A stretch of 31,292 bases of DNA from CAYSZB01 sp964435475. Its GTDB lineage: Bacteria > Chloroflexota > Anaerolineae > Anaerolineales > Anaerolineaceae. The position numbers and the translations under genes are program-made. Where the stretch lies: contig CAYSZB010000025.1 of NCBI GenBank assembly GCA_964435475.1, positions 1-31,292 of the forward strand, in the 5' to 3' direction. The notes below the pieces were generated by a model, which had not been told where the DNA came from, did no database searches, and saw only the letters and a list, made by a program, of their open reading frames with translations. This document shows, in pieces, positions 14,772 through 22,661 of the stretch. The first letter of the stretch is position 1. Every line of letters starts with the position of its first letter.

Positions 14772-15572
14772 ATGGATAATCCGATCGAACAAACCAAGAC
14801 GCCAGCTGAGCTTGTTGAGTTAAAGCAAAAGGTCACTGGTAAAGTACTGAAAACCTCATTGCAAGGAGCACTGGTGGATATCGGCAGCAAATTACCTGCT
14901 TTTATTCATATTTCTCAGGTTGTTAAAGATAATGATCCAAAAATACCGGTCAATAACCTTGAAGATGTCTTGAAAGAAGACCAGGTGATCGACCTGTGGG
15001 TCAAAAGGGTCCGAAAAGACCGCATCGAGTTGACAATGATCGAACCTCTGACACTGGAATGGCGTGATCTTAAACCTGAAATGGTGCTGAAAGGCAAAGT
15101 AGTACGCTTGGAGACATTTGGTGTATTTGTCGATATTGGCACTGAACGCCCGGGTTTGGTACATATCAGCGAACTTGCCCATAATTATGTTCGTACACCT
15201 GGCGAGGTCGTCAAGGAAGGCGATGAGGTCGACGTAAAGATCCTCGAGTTGAACAAAAAGAAGAAACAGATCAAGCTGAGTATGAAAGCATTACAGGAAG
15301 TTCCTGAAGAACCAGAAAAGGAAGAAGCAAAGAAACCTGCCAGGCGTGGAAAACAAGCGAAAAAAGAAGTTATTGAAGAACCGGTTATCGAAGAGGTTAT
15401 TCCCGATCCGACTGCCATGGAGATCGCTTTGCGCCAGGCAATGGAACGTCAACAGGTCAGCCGAAAAGCCCAGTATGAAGCTGCGATGAGGTCGAAAAAG
15501 AATAAGAATGACTACTCTGCCCAGGATGAGATCTTTGAAAGAACTCTCAAAAATAAGAGCAATTCAGATTGA
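14772..15572 (+). CDS. S1 RNA-binding domain protein (two S1 domains)
   Basis: A 266-residue protein with two S1/OB-fold RNA-binding domains. The first (about 16-82) starts KVTGKVLKTSLQGALVDIGSKLPAFIHISQ. The second (about 88-163) has GKVVRLETFGVFVDIG and GLVHISELA, the textbook S1 core. A charged, low-complexity tail rich in Glu, Lys and Pro (about 164-210) and a Gln/Lys-rich helical end follow. Housekeeping ribosomal protein S1 normally has four to six repeats, so this is either a short S1 or a dedicated RNA-binding factor. It has its own promoter (14702-14730) and terminator (15620-15658), so it is monocistronic. GAGAGAAG about 10 bases before the ATG is the likely ribosome-binding site. 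Confidence 0.88.
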   Translation: MDNPIEQTKTPAELVELKQKVTGKVLKTSLQGALVDIGSKLPAFIHISQVVKDNDPKIPVNNLEDVLKEDQVIDLWVKRVRKDRIELTMIEPLTLEWRDLKPEMVLKGKVVRLETFGVFVDIGTERPGLVHISELAHNYVRTPGEVVKEGDEVDVKILELNKKKKQIKLSMKALQEVPEEPEKEEAKKPARRGKQAKKEVIEEPVIEEVIPDPTAMEIALRQAMERQQVSRKAQYEAAMRSKKNKNDYSAQDEIFERTLKNKSNSD

Positions 15573-15619
15573 TCTGGGCTATCTACAGATCAACCCGCGA
15601 AAGTATGCTTGACAAATCG

Positions 15620-15658
15620 GGGAGGCGCCTGAAAATTAATGGCCCTCCCTTTTTCTTT
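15620..15658 (+). terminator. Intrinsic terminator after the S1-domain gene
   Basis: GGGAGG (15620-15625) pairs with CCTCCC (15644-15649), and GCC (15627-15629) with GGC (15641-15643), with one bulged C. The stem is followed by TTTTTCTTT. It ends the S1 transcript 48 bases after the stop codon and separates it from pyrG. Confidence 0.8.
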
Positions 15659-15734
15659 AAAAAGACCGGAAGTATTAAATAATTGGTATTAAGAATTGTT
15701 TTTAGATGAAAAGCTGCAGGCAAGGAGATAGGTC

Positions 15735-17372
15735 ATGACTACCAAATACATCTTTTTCACAGGCGGGGTGCTGAGTTCGATCGGCAAGGGAGTGACCGCT
15801 GCATCCACCGGGAAGTTATTAAAAGCCAGGGGATTCAAAGTCGGCATCCAGAAACTTGATCCTTACTTAAATGTCGATCCTGGCACGATGAGTCCCTATC
15901 AGCATGGCGAAGTCTTTGTACTGGATGATGGTGGCGAGACCGATCTTGACCTGGGGCATTATGAAAGGTTTATTGACCTGCGGCTATCCAAAGTGTGTAG
16001 TGTCACGACAGGACGTGTGTACGAGGAAGTATTGCTTCGTGAACGCCGCGGAGACTTCCTGGGGGGAACGATCCAGGTGATTCCGCATATTACCAATGAA
16101 ATTAAGCGCTGTATTCAACTTGTCGGTAAGGAAACGGGTGCAGAGATCGTCCTGGTGGAAGTAGGAGGTACTGTGGGCGATATTGAGGGTCAGCCATTCC
16201 TGGAAGCGATTCGTGAGATCCGCAATGATATCGGTCGGGAGAATACGGCTTATGTTCATTTGACCTGGTTGCCATACCTCAAGGCAACCGGTGAGTTAAA
16301 AACTAAACCGACACAACATAGTGTGCGCGAACTGAGGTCGCTTGGTATTGTACCGGACATGATCATGGCAAGGTCAGATTACCCGGTACCTAAAAATTTA
16401 TGCGAAAAGATAGCTACATTTTGTGATGTGGAAGAGCAGTCCGTAATCCCGCTGGTTACAGCGGATATTCTTTATGAAATCCCGCTTATCCTGGAAGAAG
16501 CAGGTGTGGCTGATATTCTGTTAAGGCGCCTGAACCTTGTGGAACGCAACGAACCGGATTGGCGAGAGTGGCGATGGTTGATAAATGAGGTCAGGCACAA
16601 AAAACCTGGTATCAACATTGCGCTGGTTGGCAAGTATGTGGAACTCCATGATGCCTACCTCAGTATTAAAGAAGCACTCAACCATGCCGCTTTGCACCAG
16701 GGTGTGGATGTGCATATCCAGTGGGTTCAAGCCACAGACCTTGAAAAAGATGGCGGTTTGGAGAAATTGCATGGGGTGGATGGCATCCTTGTCCCGGGTG
16801 GGTTTGGCAGTCGCGGGATCGAGGGGAAAATTGCCGCTGCCAGGTATGCCAGATCACAAAATGTACCATACCTTGGTTTGTGCCTGGGCATGCAGGTGAT
16901 GGTGATTGAAGCAGGAAGAGTTGCACTGGGTGATGAAAAGGTGAACTCCTCTGAGTTTGACACAGTAACCCCGCATCCGGTGATCGACCTCATGCCGGAT
17001 CAATATGATGTGACCAATATGGGGGGGACGATGCGCCTGGGTCTCTATCCCTGCCACCTTGTAAAAGGCTCGAAAGCAGCGGACGCCTACAAGATTGACC
17101 TGATCGAAGAGCGGCACAGGCACCGTTTTGAAGTCAATAATGCATACCGTGAGGTGTTGCAGGAATTTGGCATGGTCTTTTCGGGGGTCTCTCCAGACAA
17201 TCGCCTGGTCGAAATTGCCGAGATCAAGGATCATCCCTTTATGTTAGGCTGTCAATTCCACCCGGAATTCCTGTCCCGTCCCAATAAACCACATCCCCTG
17301 TTCAGCAGTTTCATTGCTGCGGTCTGTGACCATGCCGGGATTGAGGGCGATATTATCCCGTTGGATCAATAA
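15735..17372 (+). CDS. pyrG: CTP synthase
   Basis: A 545-residue CTP synthase, the usual length. It aminates UTP to CTP with ATP and glutamine. The N-terminal synthetase domain begins KYIFFTGGVLSSIGKGV with the P-loop, and has QKLDPYLNVDPGTMSPYQHGE and the GGTVGDIE motif. The C-terminal class I glutamine amidotransferase domain (about 290-540) has the nucleophile Cys in GLCLGMQ, the oxyanion loop GGFGSRG and His-Pro-Glu in QFHPEF. All active-site elements are present. AAGGAG lies 8 bases before the ATG. Enolase follows after 63 bases; the pyrG-eno order is familiar from other bacteria. I see no clear promoter in the 76 bases after the upstream terminator. Confidence 0.98.
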   Translation: MTTKYIFFTGGVLSSIGKGVTAASTGKLLKARGFKVGIQKLDPYLNVDPGTMSPYQHGEVFVLDDGGETDLDLGHYERFIDLRLSKVCSVTTGRVYEEVLLRERRGDFLGGTIQVIPHITNEIKRCIQLVGKETGAEIVLVEVGGTVGDIEGQPFLEAIREIRNDIGRENTAYVHLTWLPYLKATGELKTKPTQHSVRELRSLGIVPDMIMARSDYPVPKNLCEKIATFCDVEEQSVIPLVTADILYEIPLILEEAGVADILLRRLNLVERNEPDWREWRWLINEVRHKKPGINIALVGKYVELHDAYLSIKEALNHAALHQGVDVHIQWVQATDLEKDGGLEKLHGVDGILVPGGFGSRGIEGKIAAARYARSQNVPYLGLCLGMQVMVIEAGRVALGDEKVNSSEFDTVTPHPVIDLMPDQYDVTNMGGTMRLGLYPCHLVKGSKAADAYKIDLIEERHRHRFEVNNAYREVLQEFGMVFSGVSPDNRLVEIAEIKDHPFMLGCQFHPEFLSRPNKPHPLFSSFIAAVCDHAGIEGDIIPLDQ

Positions 17373-17375
17373 TCC

Positions 17376-17405
17376 TCGACTGAACAACAGGTCTTGGGTT
17401 ATACT
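17376..17405 (+). promoter_or_regulatory. Possible promoter of eno
   Basis: TCGACT (17376-17381), 18 bases, TATACT (17400-17405), in the 63-base pyrG-eno gap: 4/6 and 5/6 matches. It would let enolase be transcribed independently of pyrG. There is no terminator in this gap, so read-through is also expected. Confidence 0.4.
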
Positions 17406-17435
17406 TAATCGATTTTTTATAAGAAAGGTAATACT

Positions 17436-18731
17436 ATGGATACAACTATTGAATACATATCAGGACTGGAAATTCTCGATTCACGTGGCAACCCAACGCT
17501 TGAAGTCGAAGTTATCCTGGGCGATGGAAGCTGGGGGAGGGCGGCGGTACCATCCGGCGCATCCACCGGTGTGCATGAAGCACTTGAACTGCGTGACGGC
17601 GACAAAAAACGTTATGGCGGTAAAGGTGTTTTGAAAGCGGTTGAGCATGTCAATAACGAAATCGCAGAAGAACTGCTTGGCTGGGATGCAACAGAACAAA
17701 AAGCGATCGACATGGTGATGCTTGAACTCGACGGCACACCCAATAAATCAAAGTTGGGTGCCAATTCCATCCTGGGCACAGGCTTGGCAATTGCCAAAGC
17801 GGCCGCGAACTCTGTTGGCTTGCCTCTTTATCGATATCTTGGCGGAGTATATGCTCATGTCCTGCCTGTACCAATGATGAACATTTTGAATGGTGGGGTT
17901 CACACTGGCTGGCAGTCCACGGATGCCCAGGAATTCATGGTGATGCCATTTGGAGCAGGCACCTTCGCGGAAGGTCTCCAGTGGGGTGCTGAGATATACC
18001 AGTCATTAAAGTCTGTTCTAAAATCCAAGGGATATGCAACGTTGGTCGGCGATGAGGGTGGTTTTGCACCAGCATTAAAAGCAAACGAGGAAGCGATTGA
18101 GTTGATCCTCGAAGCCATTGCCAAAGCTGGTTTTAAGGCAGGTATAGGCCAGGAAGTGGCAATCGCACTTGACCCGGCAGCTTCAGAATTCTTTGAAGAA
18201 GATACCAGGCTTTACAATTTACGTAAAGAAGGTCGAAAACTGACCAGTGACCAGATGGTTGAATTCTGGGCGGACTGGACCCGCAAGTACCCCATCGTTT
18301 CGCTTGAGGATGGGTTTGCTCAGGATGACTGGGACGGATGGAAAAACTTTACCGCCCTGGTGGGTGATAAAGTCCAGATCGTAGGCGATGACCTCCTGGT
18401 GACCAATCCACAACGTATTGCAAGGGCGATTGAAGAAAATGCCTGTAATGCACTGCTGGTCAAATTGAACCAGATTGGCTCGCTCACTGAGACGATGCAG
18501 GCTGTCAGCATGGTACAGAATCATGGCTGGCGAGCGGTCACCTCTCACCGTTCTGGTGAAACGGAAGATACCACGATAGCCGATCTGGCTGTCGCTATGA
18601 ATATGGGACAGATCAAGACTGGTGCGCCTGCCCGCTCTGATCGGGTTGCCAAATACAACCAGCTGCTGCGTATTGAAGCAGAATTGGCTGAAACCGGGAA
18701 ATATGCCGGCTGGGCAGCCATCAAGCGATAA
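17436..18731 (+). CDS. eno: Enolase (phosphopyruvate hydratase)
   Basis: A 431-residue enolase, the standard bacterial length. It interconverts 2-phosphoglycerate and phosphoenolpyruvate in glycolysis and needs Mg2+. Visible hallmarks are ILDSRGNPTLEVEV at the N-terminus, the catalytic-loop GASTG, MNILNGGVHT, EFMVMPFGA, GDEGGFAP, the metal-binding SLEDG and the family signature LLVKLNQIGSLTET, then SHRSGETED near the end. All catalytic residues appear intact. GAAAGGT lies 6 bases before the ATG. The gene ends at a strong terminator 13 bases downstream (18744-18779). Confidence 0.98.
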   Translation: MDTTIEYISGLEILDSRGNPTLEVEVILGDGSWGRAAVPSGASTGVHEALELRDGDKKRYGGKGVLKAVEHVNNEIAEELLGWDATEQKAIDMVMLELDGTPNKSKLGANSILGTGLAIAKAAANSVGLPLYRYLGGVYAHVLPVPMMNILNGGVHTGWQSTDAQEFMVMPFGAGTFAEGLQWGAEIYQSLKSVLKSKGYATLVGDEGGFAPALKANEEAIELILEAIAKAGFKAGIGQEVAIALDPAASEFFEEDTRLYNLRKEGRKLTSDQMVEFWADWTRKYPIVSLEDGFAQDDWDGWKNFTALVGDKVQIVGDDLLVTNPQRIARAIEENACNALLVKLNQIGSLTETMQAVSMVQNHGWRAVTSHRSGETEDTTIADLAVAMNMGQIKTGAPARSDRVAKYNQLLRIEAELAETGKYAGWAAIKR

Positions 18732-18743
18732 ATCATGAACCAC

Positions 18744-18779
18744 AAAAAGAGCTGCCAAGCATTTGGCAGCTCTTTTTTT
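18744..18779 (+). terminator. Intrinsic terminator after eno
   Basis: A 15-bp perfect stem (AAAAAGAGCTGCCAA with its complement) with a GCAT loop, followed by a run of seven T. It ends the pyrG-eno transcript. Confidence 0.93.
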
Positions 18780-18842
18780 CATCTGGTTGATGATTTATAC
18801 TTGTTACTACTATTATAACGAAGAGACTTTTCCAGATTCTTG

Positions 18843-19517
18843 ATGAAAAGAAACTTTGACCAATTAAATGCAGCGCTTCTTGAATGCCGGTTATGTCCCC
18901 GCCTGGTAACCTGGCGCGAAAGCGTTGCCCAAACAAGGCGCAAAGCATATCTTGACCAGCCTTACTGGGGCAGGCCAGTTCCCGGGCTTGGCGATCACAA
19001 AGCCCGTATCCTCATTGTCGGCTTGGCACCTGGAGCGCATGGATCAAATCGCACAGGTAGGATGTTCACCGGGGACGCATCGGGTGACTTTTTATACCCG
19101 GCCCTTTTTAAAGCAAATTTTGCCAACCAGCCCACTGCTCATGCCAATAATGATGGTCTCGAGCTCAAGGATGTGTTCATCAGCGCGGTCTGCCGCTGTG
19201 CGCCTCCTGGAAACAAGCCGGACCAAAGTGAAATTACCACCTGCCTTCCATGGTTGGCAGAAGAGATTTCCTTGTTGGACAACCTGCAGGGTTTTGTCGT
19301 TTTAGGAAGAATCGCCTATGACGGGATCAGGACACTTTTCAGTGGTCTCCTGCCTAAGGACGGATTTAGCCATGGCTCATTGCACCAGATAGGGGAAAAT
19401 GGGTTGTGGGTGCTCTGTTCATATCATCCCAGTCGCCAGAATACACAAACAGGCAGATTATCAAAGGCTATGTTTGATCAAATCTGGGAAAAGGCTGCTC
19501 AATTGCTAAAGAATTGA
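18843..19517 (+). CDS. Uracil-DNA glycosylase, family 5 (UdgB)
   Basis: A 224-residue uracil-DNA glycosylase that starts base-excision repair of deaminated bases. The motif GLAPGAHGSNRTGRMFTGD (about 60-78) is the family 5 (UDGb) signature, seen in thermophile UdgB proteins; it has Ala rather than the catalytic Glu/Asp of other families. HPS near residue 199 is the second active-site motif. Cys15 and Cys18 (CRLC), with Cys in CRCAPPGNKP and the following ITTC, fit the [4Fe-4S] cluster. A TTG at 18840 directly precedes the ATG at 18843 and could also serve as start. I chose the ATG. The ribosome-binding site is weak (GAAGAG, 17 bases upstream). It follows the eno terminator, so it has its own, unclear promoter. 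Confidence 0.93.
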   Translation: MKRNFDQLNAALLECRLCPRLVTWRESVAQTRRKAYLDQPYWGRPVPGLGDHKARILIVGLAPGAHGSNRTGRMFTGDASGDFLYPALFKANFANQPTAHANNDGLELKDVFISAVCRCAPPGNKPDQSEITTCLPWLAEEISLLDNLQGFVVLGRIAYDGIRTLFSGLLPKDGFSHGSLHQIGENGLWVLCSYHPSRQNTQTGRLSKAMFDQIWEKAAQLLKN

Positions 19518-19547
19518 GTAAAAAAGGTTATTGATTAGTCCCTAAGT

Positions 19548-19553
19548 TATAAT
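19548..19553 (+). promoter_or_regulatory. Possible -10 element before the exonuclease gene
   Basis: TATAAT 30 bases before the ATG at 19583 in the 65-base gap after the glycosylase gene. No convincing -35 at 16-18 bases. Weak call. Confidence 0.3.
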
Positions 19554-19582
19554 AACTGAAAACTTGGAGGAGCCAGACAACC

Positions 19583-20167
19583 ATGTTATTTCCAGTTGCC
19601 AGTCCAAAAGTAATCGAAAGGGCAAAGCAGATTAGGGCCCTGGACCCATTGTATCTGGATACGGAAACCACTGGTTTTGGACCTGATGATGTGGTTATTG
19701 AGATCGGAATCGTGGATGCAAAGGGAGATCTTGTTTTTGAATCGTTGGTCAATCCAAACAAACCTATACCCAAAGAATCCAGTGCGATTAATGGCATCAC
19801 AGATGAAATGGTTGCAGATGCTCCGGCCTGGAAGGATATCTGGGAGAAGGTCGACCAGGTGCTTAAAAACCGCATTGTGGGTATATACAATGCTGAATTC
19901 GACCTGCGCTTGCTCAAACAGACCCACAATCATTGCTGTGGGGCTTGGAATTTCGATAACCGCAAAGCTTTTTGTGCGATGCGCATGTATGCCGCGTTTT
20001 ATGGGGATTGGAATCCAAGATCCAATGGTTACCGCCTGCAAAAGTTGGAGCAGGCAGGCCGAAATTGTCAGATTGCGCTTCCAAATTCTCACCATGCTGT
20101 GGATGATGCCCGCCTCACAGCTGCAGTGATGGAATATATTGCCAATTACCAGGGAAAACCAAATTAA
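19583..20167 (+). CDS. DEDDh 3'-5' exonuclease (DnaQ/RNase T-like)
   Basis: A 194-residue stand-alone exonuclease of the DnaQ-like superfamily. The four acidic residues and general base are all visible: Asp26 and Glu28 (LDTETTG), Asp107 (NAEFD), His170 and Asp175 (HHAVDDA). It would remove 3' nucleotides from DNA or RNA using two metal ions. It lacks the extra domains of the polymerase III epsilon subunit or DinG, so it may be a repair or proofreading accessory, or an RNase. GGAGG lies 12 bases before the ATG, a little far. It follows the uracil-DNA glycosylase by 65 bases, which hints at a repair role, and precedes the peptidase by 18 bases. Confidence 0.9.
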   Translation: MLFPVASPKVIERAKQIRALDPLYLDTETTGFGPDDVVIEIGIVDAKGDLVFESLVNPNKPIPKESSAINGITDEMVADAPAWKDIWEKVDQVLKNRIVGIYNAEFDLRLLKQTHNHCCGAWNFDNRKAFCAMRMYAAFYGDWNPRSNGYRLQKLEQAGRNCQIALPNSHHAVDDARLTAAVMEYIANYQGKPN

Positions 20168-20185
20168 GGTCAATCAGGAGATAAA

Positions 20186-22231
20186 ATGGAGATCAAATAC
20201 CCGGCCGCCCGACGCACAGACCATGTCGATTTATTACATGGACAAGATATCGCTGATCCGTATCGTTGGATGGAGGATATAGACTCAGCAGAAACCCGTC
20301 TCTGGATCGAAGAACAGAACAAACTAACCCAGGCATACCTGGAAAAGGTGCCGATGCGAAATGAGATCAGGCAGCGCATGACCGAGTTGTGGGATTATGA
20401 AAAATTTGGTATCCCTGAAGCGCATGCAGGAAGGTATTTCTATACTTACAACACTGGCTTGGAAAACCAGGATGTACTCTATTGGATGACTGGTTTGGAT
20501 GGTGAATCCATGTGCCTGCTTGATCCCAACAAGCTTTCTGAAGATGGCACCAAGGCACTGACTGGTGCTGCGATCAGTAATAACGGCAAATTCCTGGCCT
20601 ATGGGATATCCGAGGCCGGTTCAGATTGGCAGGAGTGGTTTGTGCGTAGTGTGGATGAGGGTATTGATCTTCAGGATCACCTCAAGTGGGTCAAGTTCTC
20701 GGATGCTGCCTGGGATGCAACAGATGAAGGATTCTACTACAGCAGGTATGATGCCCCGGGTGAAGGCGACCTATTAAAAAAGACCAATTACTTTCAAAAA
20801 CTCTACTATCACAAGCTGGGTACTCAACAGGAAGTTGACCAGCTGATCTATGAGCGACCGGACCATAAGGAATGGGGCTTTGGGGGTGAGGTTACACAAG
20901 ATGGGAAGTACCTGGTGATCTATGTGTGGGTGGGGACACAAGAAGAGGTGGGGATTTTCTATAAGGACCTGACCAGACCTGGGGCTGAAGTCATCGAATT
21001 GCTTGATCAATTTGATGCTGAGTACCACTTGGTGGCAAATATTGGCACAACCTTTTATTTCCTGACAACGAAAGGTGCACCTTTGCGAAGGGTGGTTGCG
21101 ATCGACATCACCAGACCGGAACCGGTAAACTGGCAGGAGATCATTCCTGAAGGAAAGGATGCTTTACAAAGTGTTGACCTGGTCGGTGGCAAATTCATCT
21201 GCACCGTTTTGCATGATGCGGTAAACCAGGTAAAGATATTTGATGTGACTGGAAAATTTGCAGGCATGGTTGACCTGCATGGGTTGGGTACGGTCACCGG
21301 ATTCCATGGCAGGCAAGAGGCAAAGGAAACGTTCTATTCTTACACCGATACCACCACACCGACCCGGGTCTATCGCTTCGATATTCAAAAGCAAACCAGT
21401 GAGCTTTTCAAAAATCCCAAACTGGTATTTGACCCTGAACTATTTACCACAGAGCAGGTTTTTATTACCAGCAAAGATGGCACCCGGGTACCCATGTTCA
21501 TCAGCCACAAAAAGGGACTAAAGAATAATGGCGAACTGCCAACCTACCTTTTTGGTTATGGTGGATTTAATTTCCCGTTACCAGTGATGTTCAAAGTACC
21601 CATCCTGGTGTGGATGGAAATGGGCGGCGTCTATGCCCAGGTGCACTTGAGGGGCGGTGGTGAATATGGCGAAGCGTGGCACCAGGCGGGAATGAAAGCC
21701 AGCAAACAGAACGTGTTCGATGACTTTATCTCTGCTGCTGAGTGGCTGATCCATAACAAATATACGCGGCATGGAAAACTTGCCATTGGGGGGCGCAGCA
21801 ATGGCGGTTTATTGATCGGCGCAGTAATGACACAGCGCCCCGACCTGTTTGGTGTCTGCATGCCGACTGTCGGTGTCATGGACATGCTGCGTTTTCACAA
21901 GTTCACCATTGGTTGGGCGTGGGTATCGGATTACGGGTCGCCGGACGACCCTCAAGACTTTAAAGCACTTTATGCTTATTCGCCCTACCATAACATAAAA
22001 CCCGGGTCTTTTTATCCACCAACAATGATCACCACTGGCGACCACGATGACCGGGTATATCCTGCGCATAGCTATAAGTTTGCGGCTGCCATGCAACATG
22101 CCCAGGCGGGTGATGCGCCAATCCTGATCCGTATTGATACCCGGGCAGGCCATGGGGTTGGTAAGCCAACCGCCAAGCTGATCGAAGAATCAGCTGATCT
22201 GTGGGCTTTTACACTGGCAAATCTTGATTAA
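20186..22231 (+). CDS. Prolyl oligopeptidase (S9A serine peptidase)
   Basis: A 681-residue prolyl oligopeptidase family enzyme, which cleaves short peptides after proline in the cytoplasm. The N-terminal helix and seven-bladed propeller (about 1-410) start with YPAARRTDHVDLLHGQDIADPYRWMED, the classic S9A opening. The C-terminal alpha/beta hydrolase domain has the triad Ser538 (GGRSNGGL), Asp621 (GDHDDRVYP) and His656 (AGHG). There is no signal peptide. AGGAG lies 5 bases before the ATG. It sits 18 bases after the exonuclease gene and is probably co-transcribed, with no functional link apparent. Length and residues are complete. Confidence 0.95.
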   Translation: MEIKYPAARRTDHVDLLHGQDIADPYRWMEDIDSAETRLWIEEQNKLTQAYLEKVPMRNEIRQRMTELWDYEKFGIPEAHAGRYFYTYNTGLENQDVLYWMTGLDGESMCLLDPNKLSEDGTKALTGAAISNNGKFLAYGISEAGSDWQEWFVRSVDEGIDLQDHLKWVKFSDAAWDATDEGFYYSRYDAPGEGDLLKKTNYFQKLYYHKLGTQQEVDQLIYERPDHKEWGFGGEVTQDGKYLVIYVWVGTQEEVGIFYKDLTRPGAEVIELLDQFDAEYHLVANIGTTFYFLTTKGAPLRRVVAIDITRPEPVNWQEIIPEGKDALQSVDLVGGKFICTVLHDAVNQVKIFDVTGKFAGMVDLHGLGTVTGFHGRQEAKETFYSYTDTTTPTRVYRFDIQKQTSELFKNPKLVFDPELFTTEQVFITSKDGTRVPMFISHKKGLKNNGELPTYLFGYGGFNFPLPVMFKVPILVWMEMGGVYAQVHLRGGGEYGEAWHQAGMKASKQNVFDDFISAAEWLIHNKYTRHGKLAIGGRSNGGLLIGAVMTQRPDLFGVCMPTVGVMDMLRFHKFTIGWAWVSDYGSPDDPQDFKALYAYSPYHNIKPGSFYPPTMITTGDHDDRVYPAHSYKFAAAMQHAQAGDAPILIRIDTRAGHGVGKPTAKLIEESADLWAFTLANLD

Positions 22232-22248
22232 CCAAAGCATTTAAACCC

Positions 22249-22277
22249 TTGCAGGGTCCTGGCATCTGTAATATAAT
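22249..22277 (+). promoter_or_regulatory. Promoter of the arsR-metal ATPase operon
   Basis: TTGCAG (22249-22254), 17 bases, TATAAT (22272-22277). The -10 is perfect and the -35 is weak (3/6). The -10 overlaps the start of the operator at 22276-22295, the expected arrangement for an ArsR/SmtB-repressed promoter. A 5-bp hairpin (22245-22257) overlaps the -35. Confidence 0.6.
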
Positions 22278-22295
22278 ATGAATATATGCTCATAT
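22276..22295. promoter_or_regulatory. ArsR/SmtB-type operator
   Basis: A 20-bp imperfect palindrome: ATATGA (22276-22281), 8 bases, TCATAT (22290-22295), matching at 8 of 10 symmetric positions. The ATATGA...TCATAT shape is close to known SmtB/CzrA/ZiaR operators. It lies 20 bases before the repressor start codon and would block the transcription start when the repressor is metal-free. Confidence 0.65.
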
Positions 22296-22315
22296 AAACA
22301 AGTAGAATAAATGAC

Positions 22316-22651
22316 ATGATGGACGAAAAAGGATTCTCAAACTCAAGTGCATTAATACCCATAAGCACCGCTCAACGAATGGCTGACATATTTAAAGGTT
22401 TGGCGGATCCAACGCGTCTAAGATTGCTTTCAATTCTTTTTGAGGGTGAAACTTGTGTCAGCACACTGGCGGAAAAGGTGGGCATGAGTCAAAGTGCTGT
22501 CTCGCACCAGTTAAGAATATTGCGCGACCTGGGGTTTGTTTCCACACGGCGGGACGGGCAGACCATTTATTATCACATCGATGATGAGCATATCGGGGAT
22601 CTTTTCCAAAGGACGTTGGAGCACATCGAGCATACAACGAGAAAACAGTGA
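22316..22651 (+). CDS. ArsR/SmtB-family metal-sensing repressor (alpha5 zinc-type)
   Basis: A 111-residue winged-helix repressor: FKGLADPTRLRLLSIL, then the recognition helix SQSAVSHQLRILRDLGFV and the wing RRDGQTIYYHI. The C-terminal helix has Asp90-x-His92 and His103-x2-His106, exactly the spacing of the alpha5 site of CzrA (D84/H86/H97/H100), which binds zinc. The alpha3 motif of arsenic or cadmium sensors (CVCxL) is reduced to a single Cys47, so the alpha5 site is the likely sensor. It probably represses its own operon through the palindrome at 22276-22295 and releases it on zinc or a similar ion. The next gene, a metal exporter, starts 10 bases after its stop. Confidence 0.92.
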   Translation: MMDEKGFSNSSALIPISTAQRMADIFKGLADPTRLRLLSILFEGETCVSTLAEKVGMSQSAVSHQLRILRDLGFVSTRRDGQTIYYHIDDEHIGDLFQRTLEHIEHTTRKQ

Positions 22652-22661
22652 AGGGTAAATA

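Noticed and set aside
15609..15637. TTGACA box as a promoter for pyrG
   Set aside because: The matching -10 (AAAATT) is poor and the whole region lies within the S1 terminator hairpin.
18219..18782. 187-codon open frame antisense to the 3' part of enolase
   Set aside because: It overlaps conserved enolase sequence and begins inside the eno terminator.
19586..20173. 195-codon open frame antisense to the exonuclease
   Set aside because: The plus strand holds a complete DEDDh active site. The antisense frame has no recognisable domain or ribosome-binding site.
22245..22257. Hairpin ACCCT-TGC-AGGGT as terminator of the peptidase gene
   Set aside because: The stem is only 5 bp with no T-run, and it overlaps the -35 of the repressor promoter. 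A terminator call is not justified.
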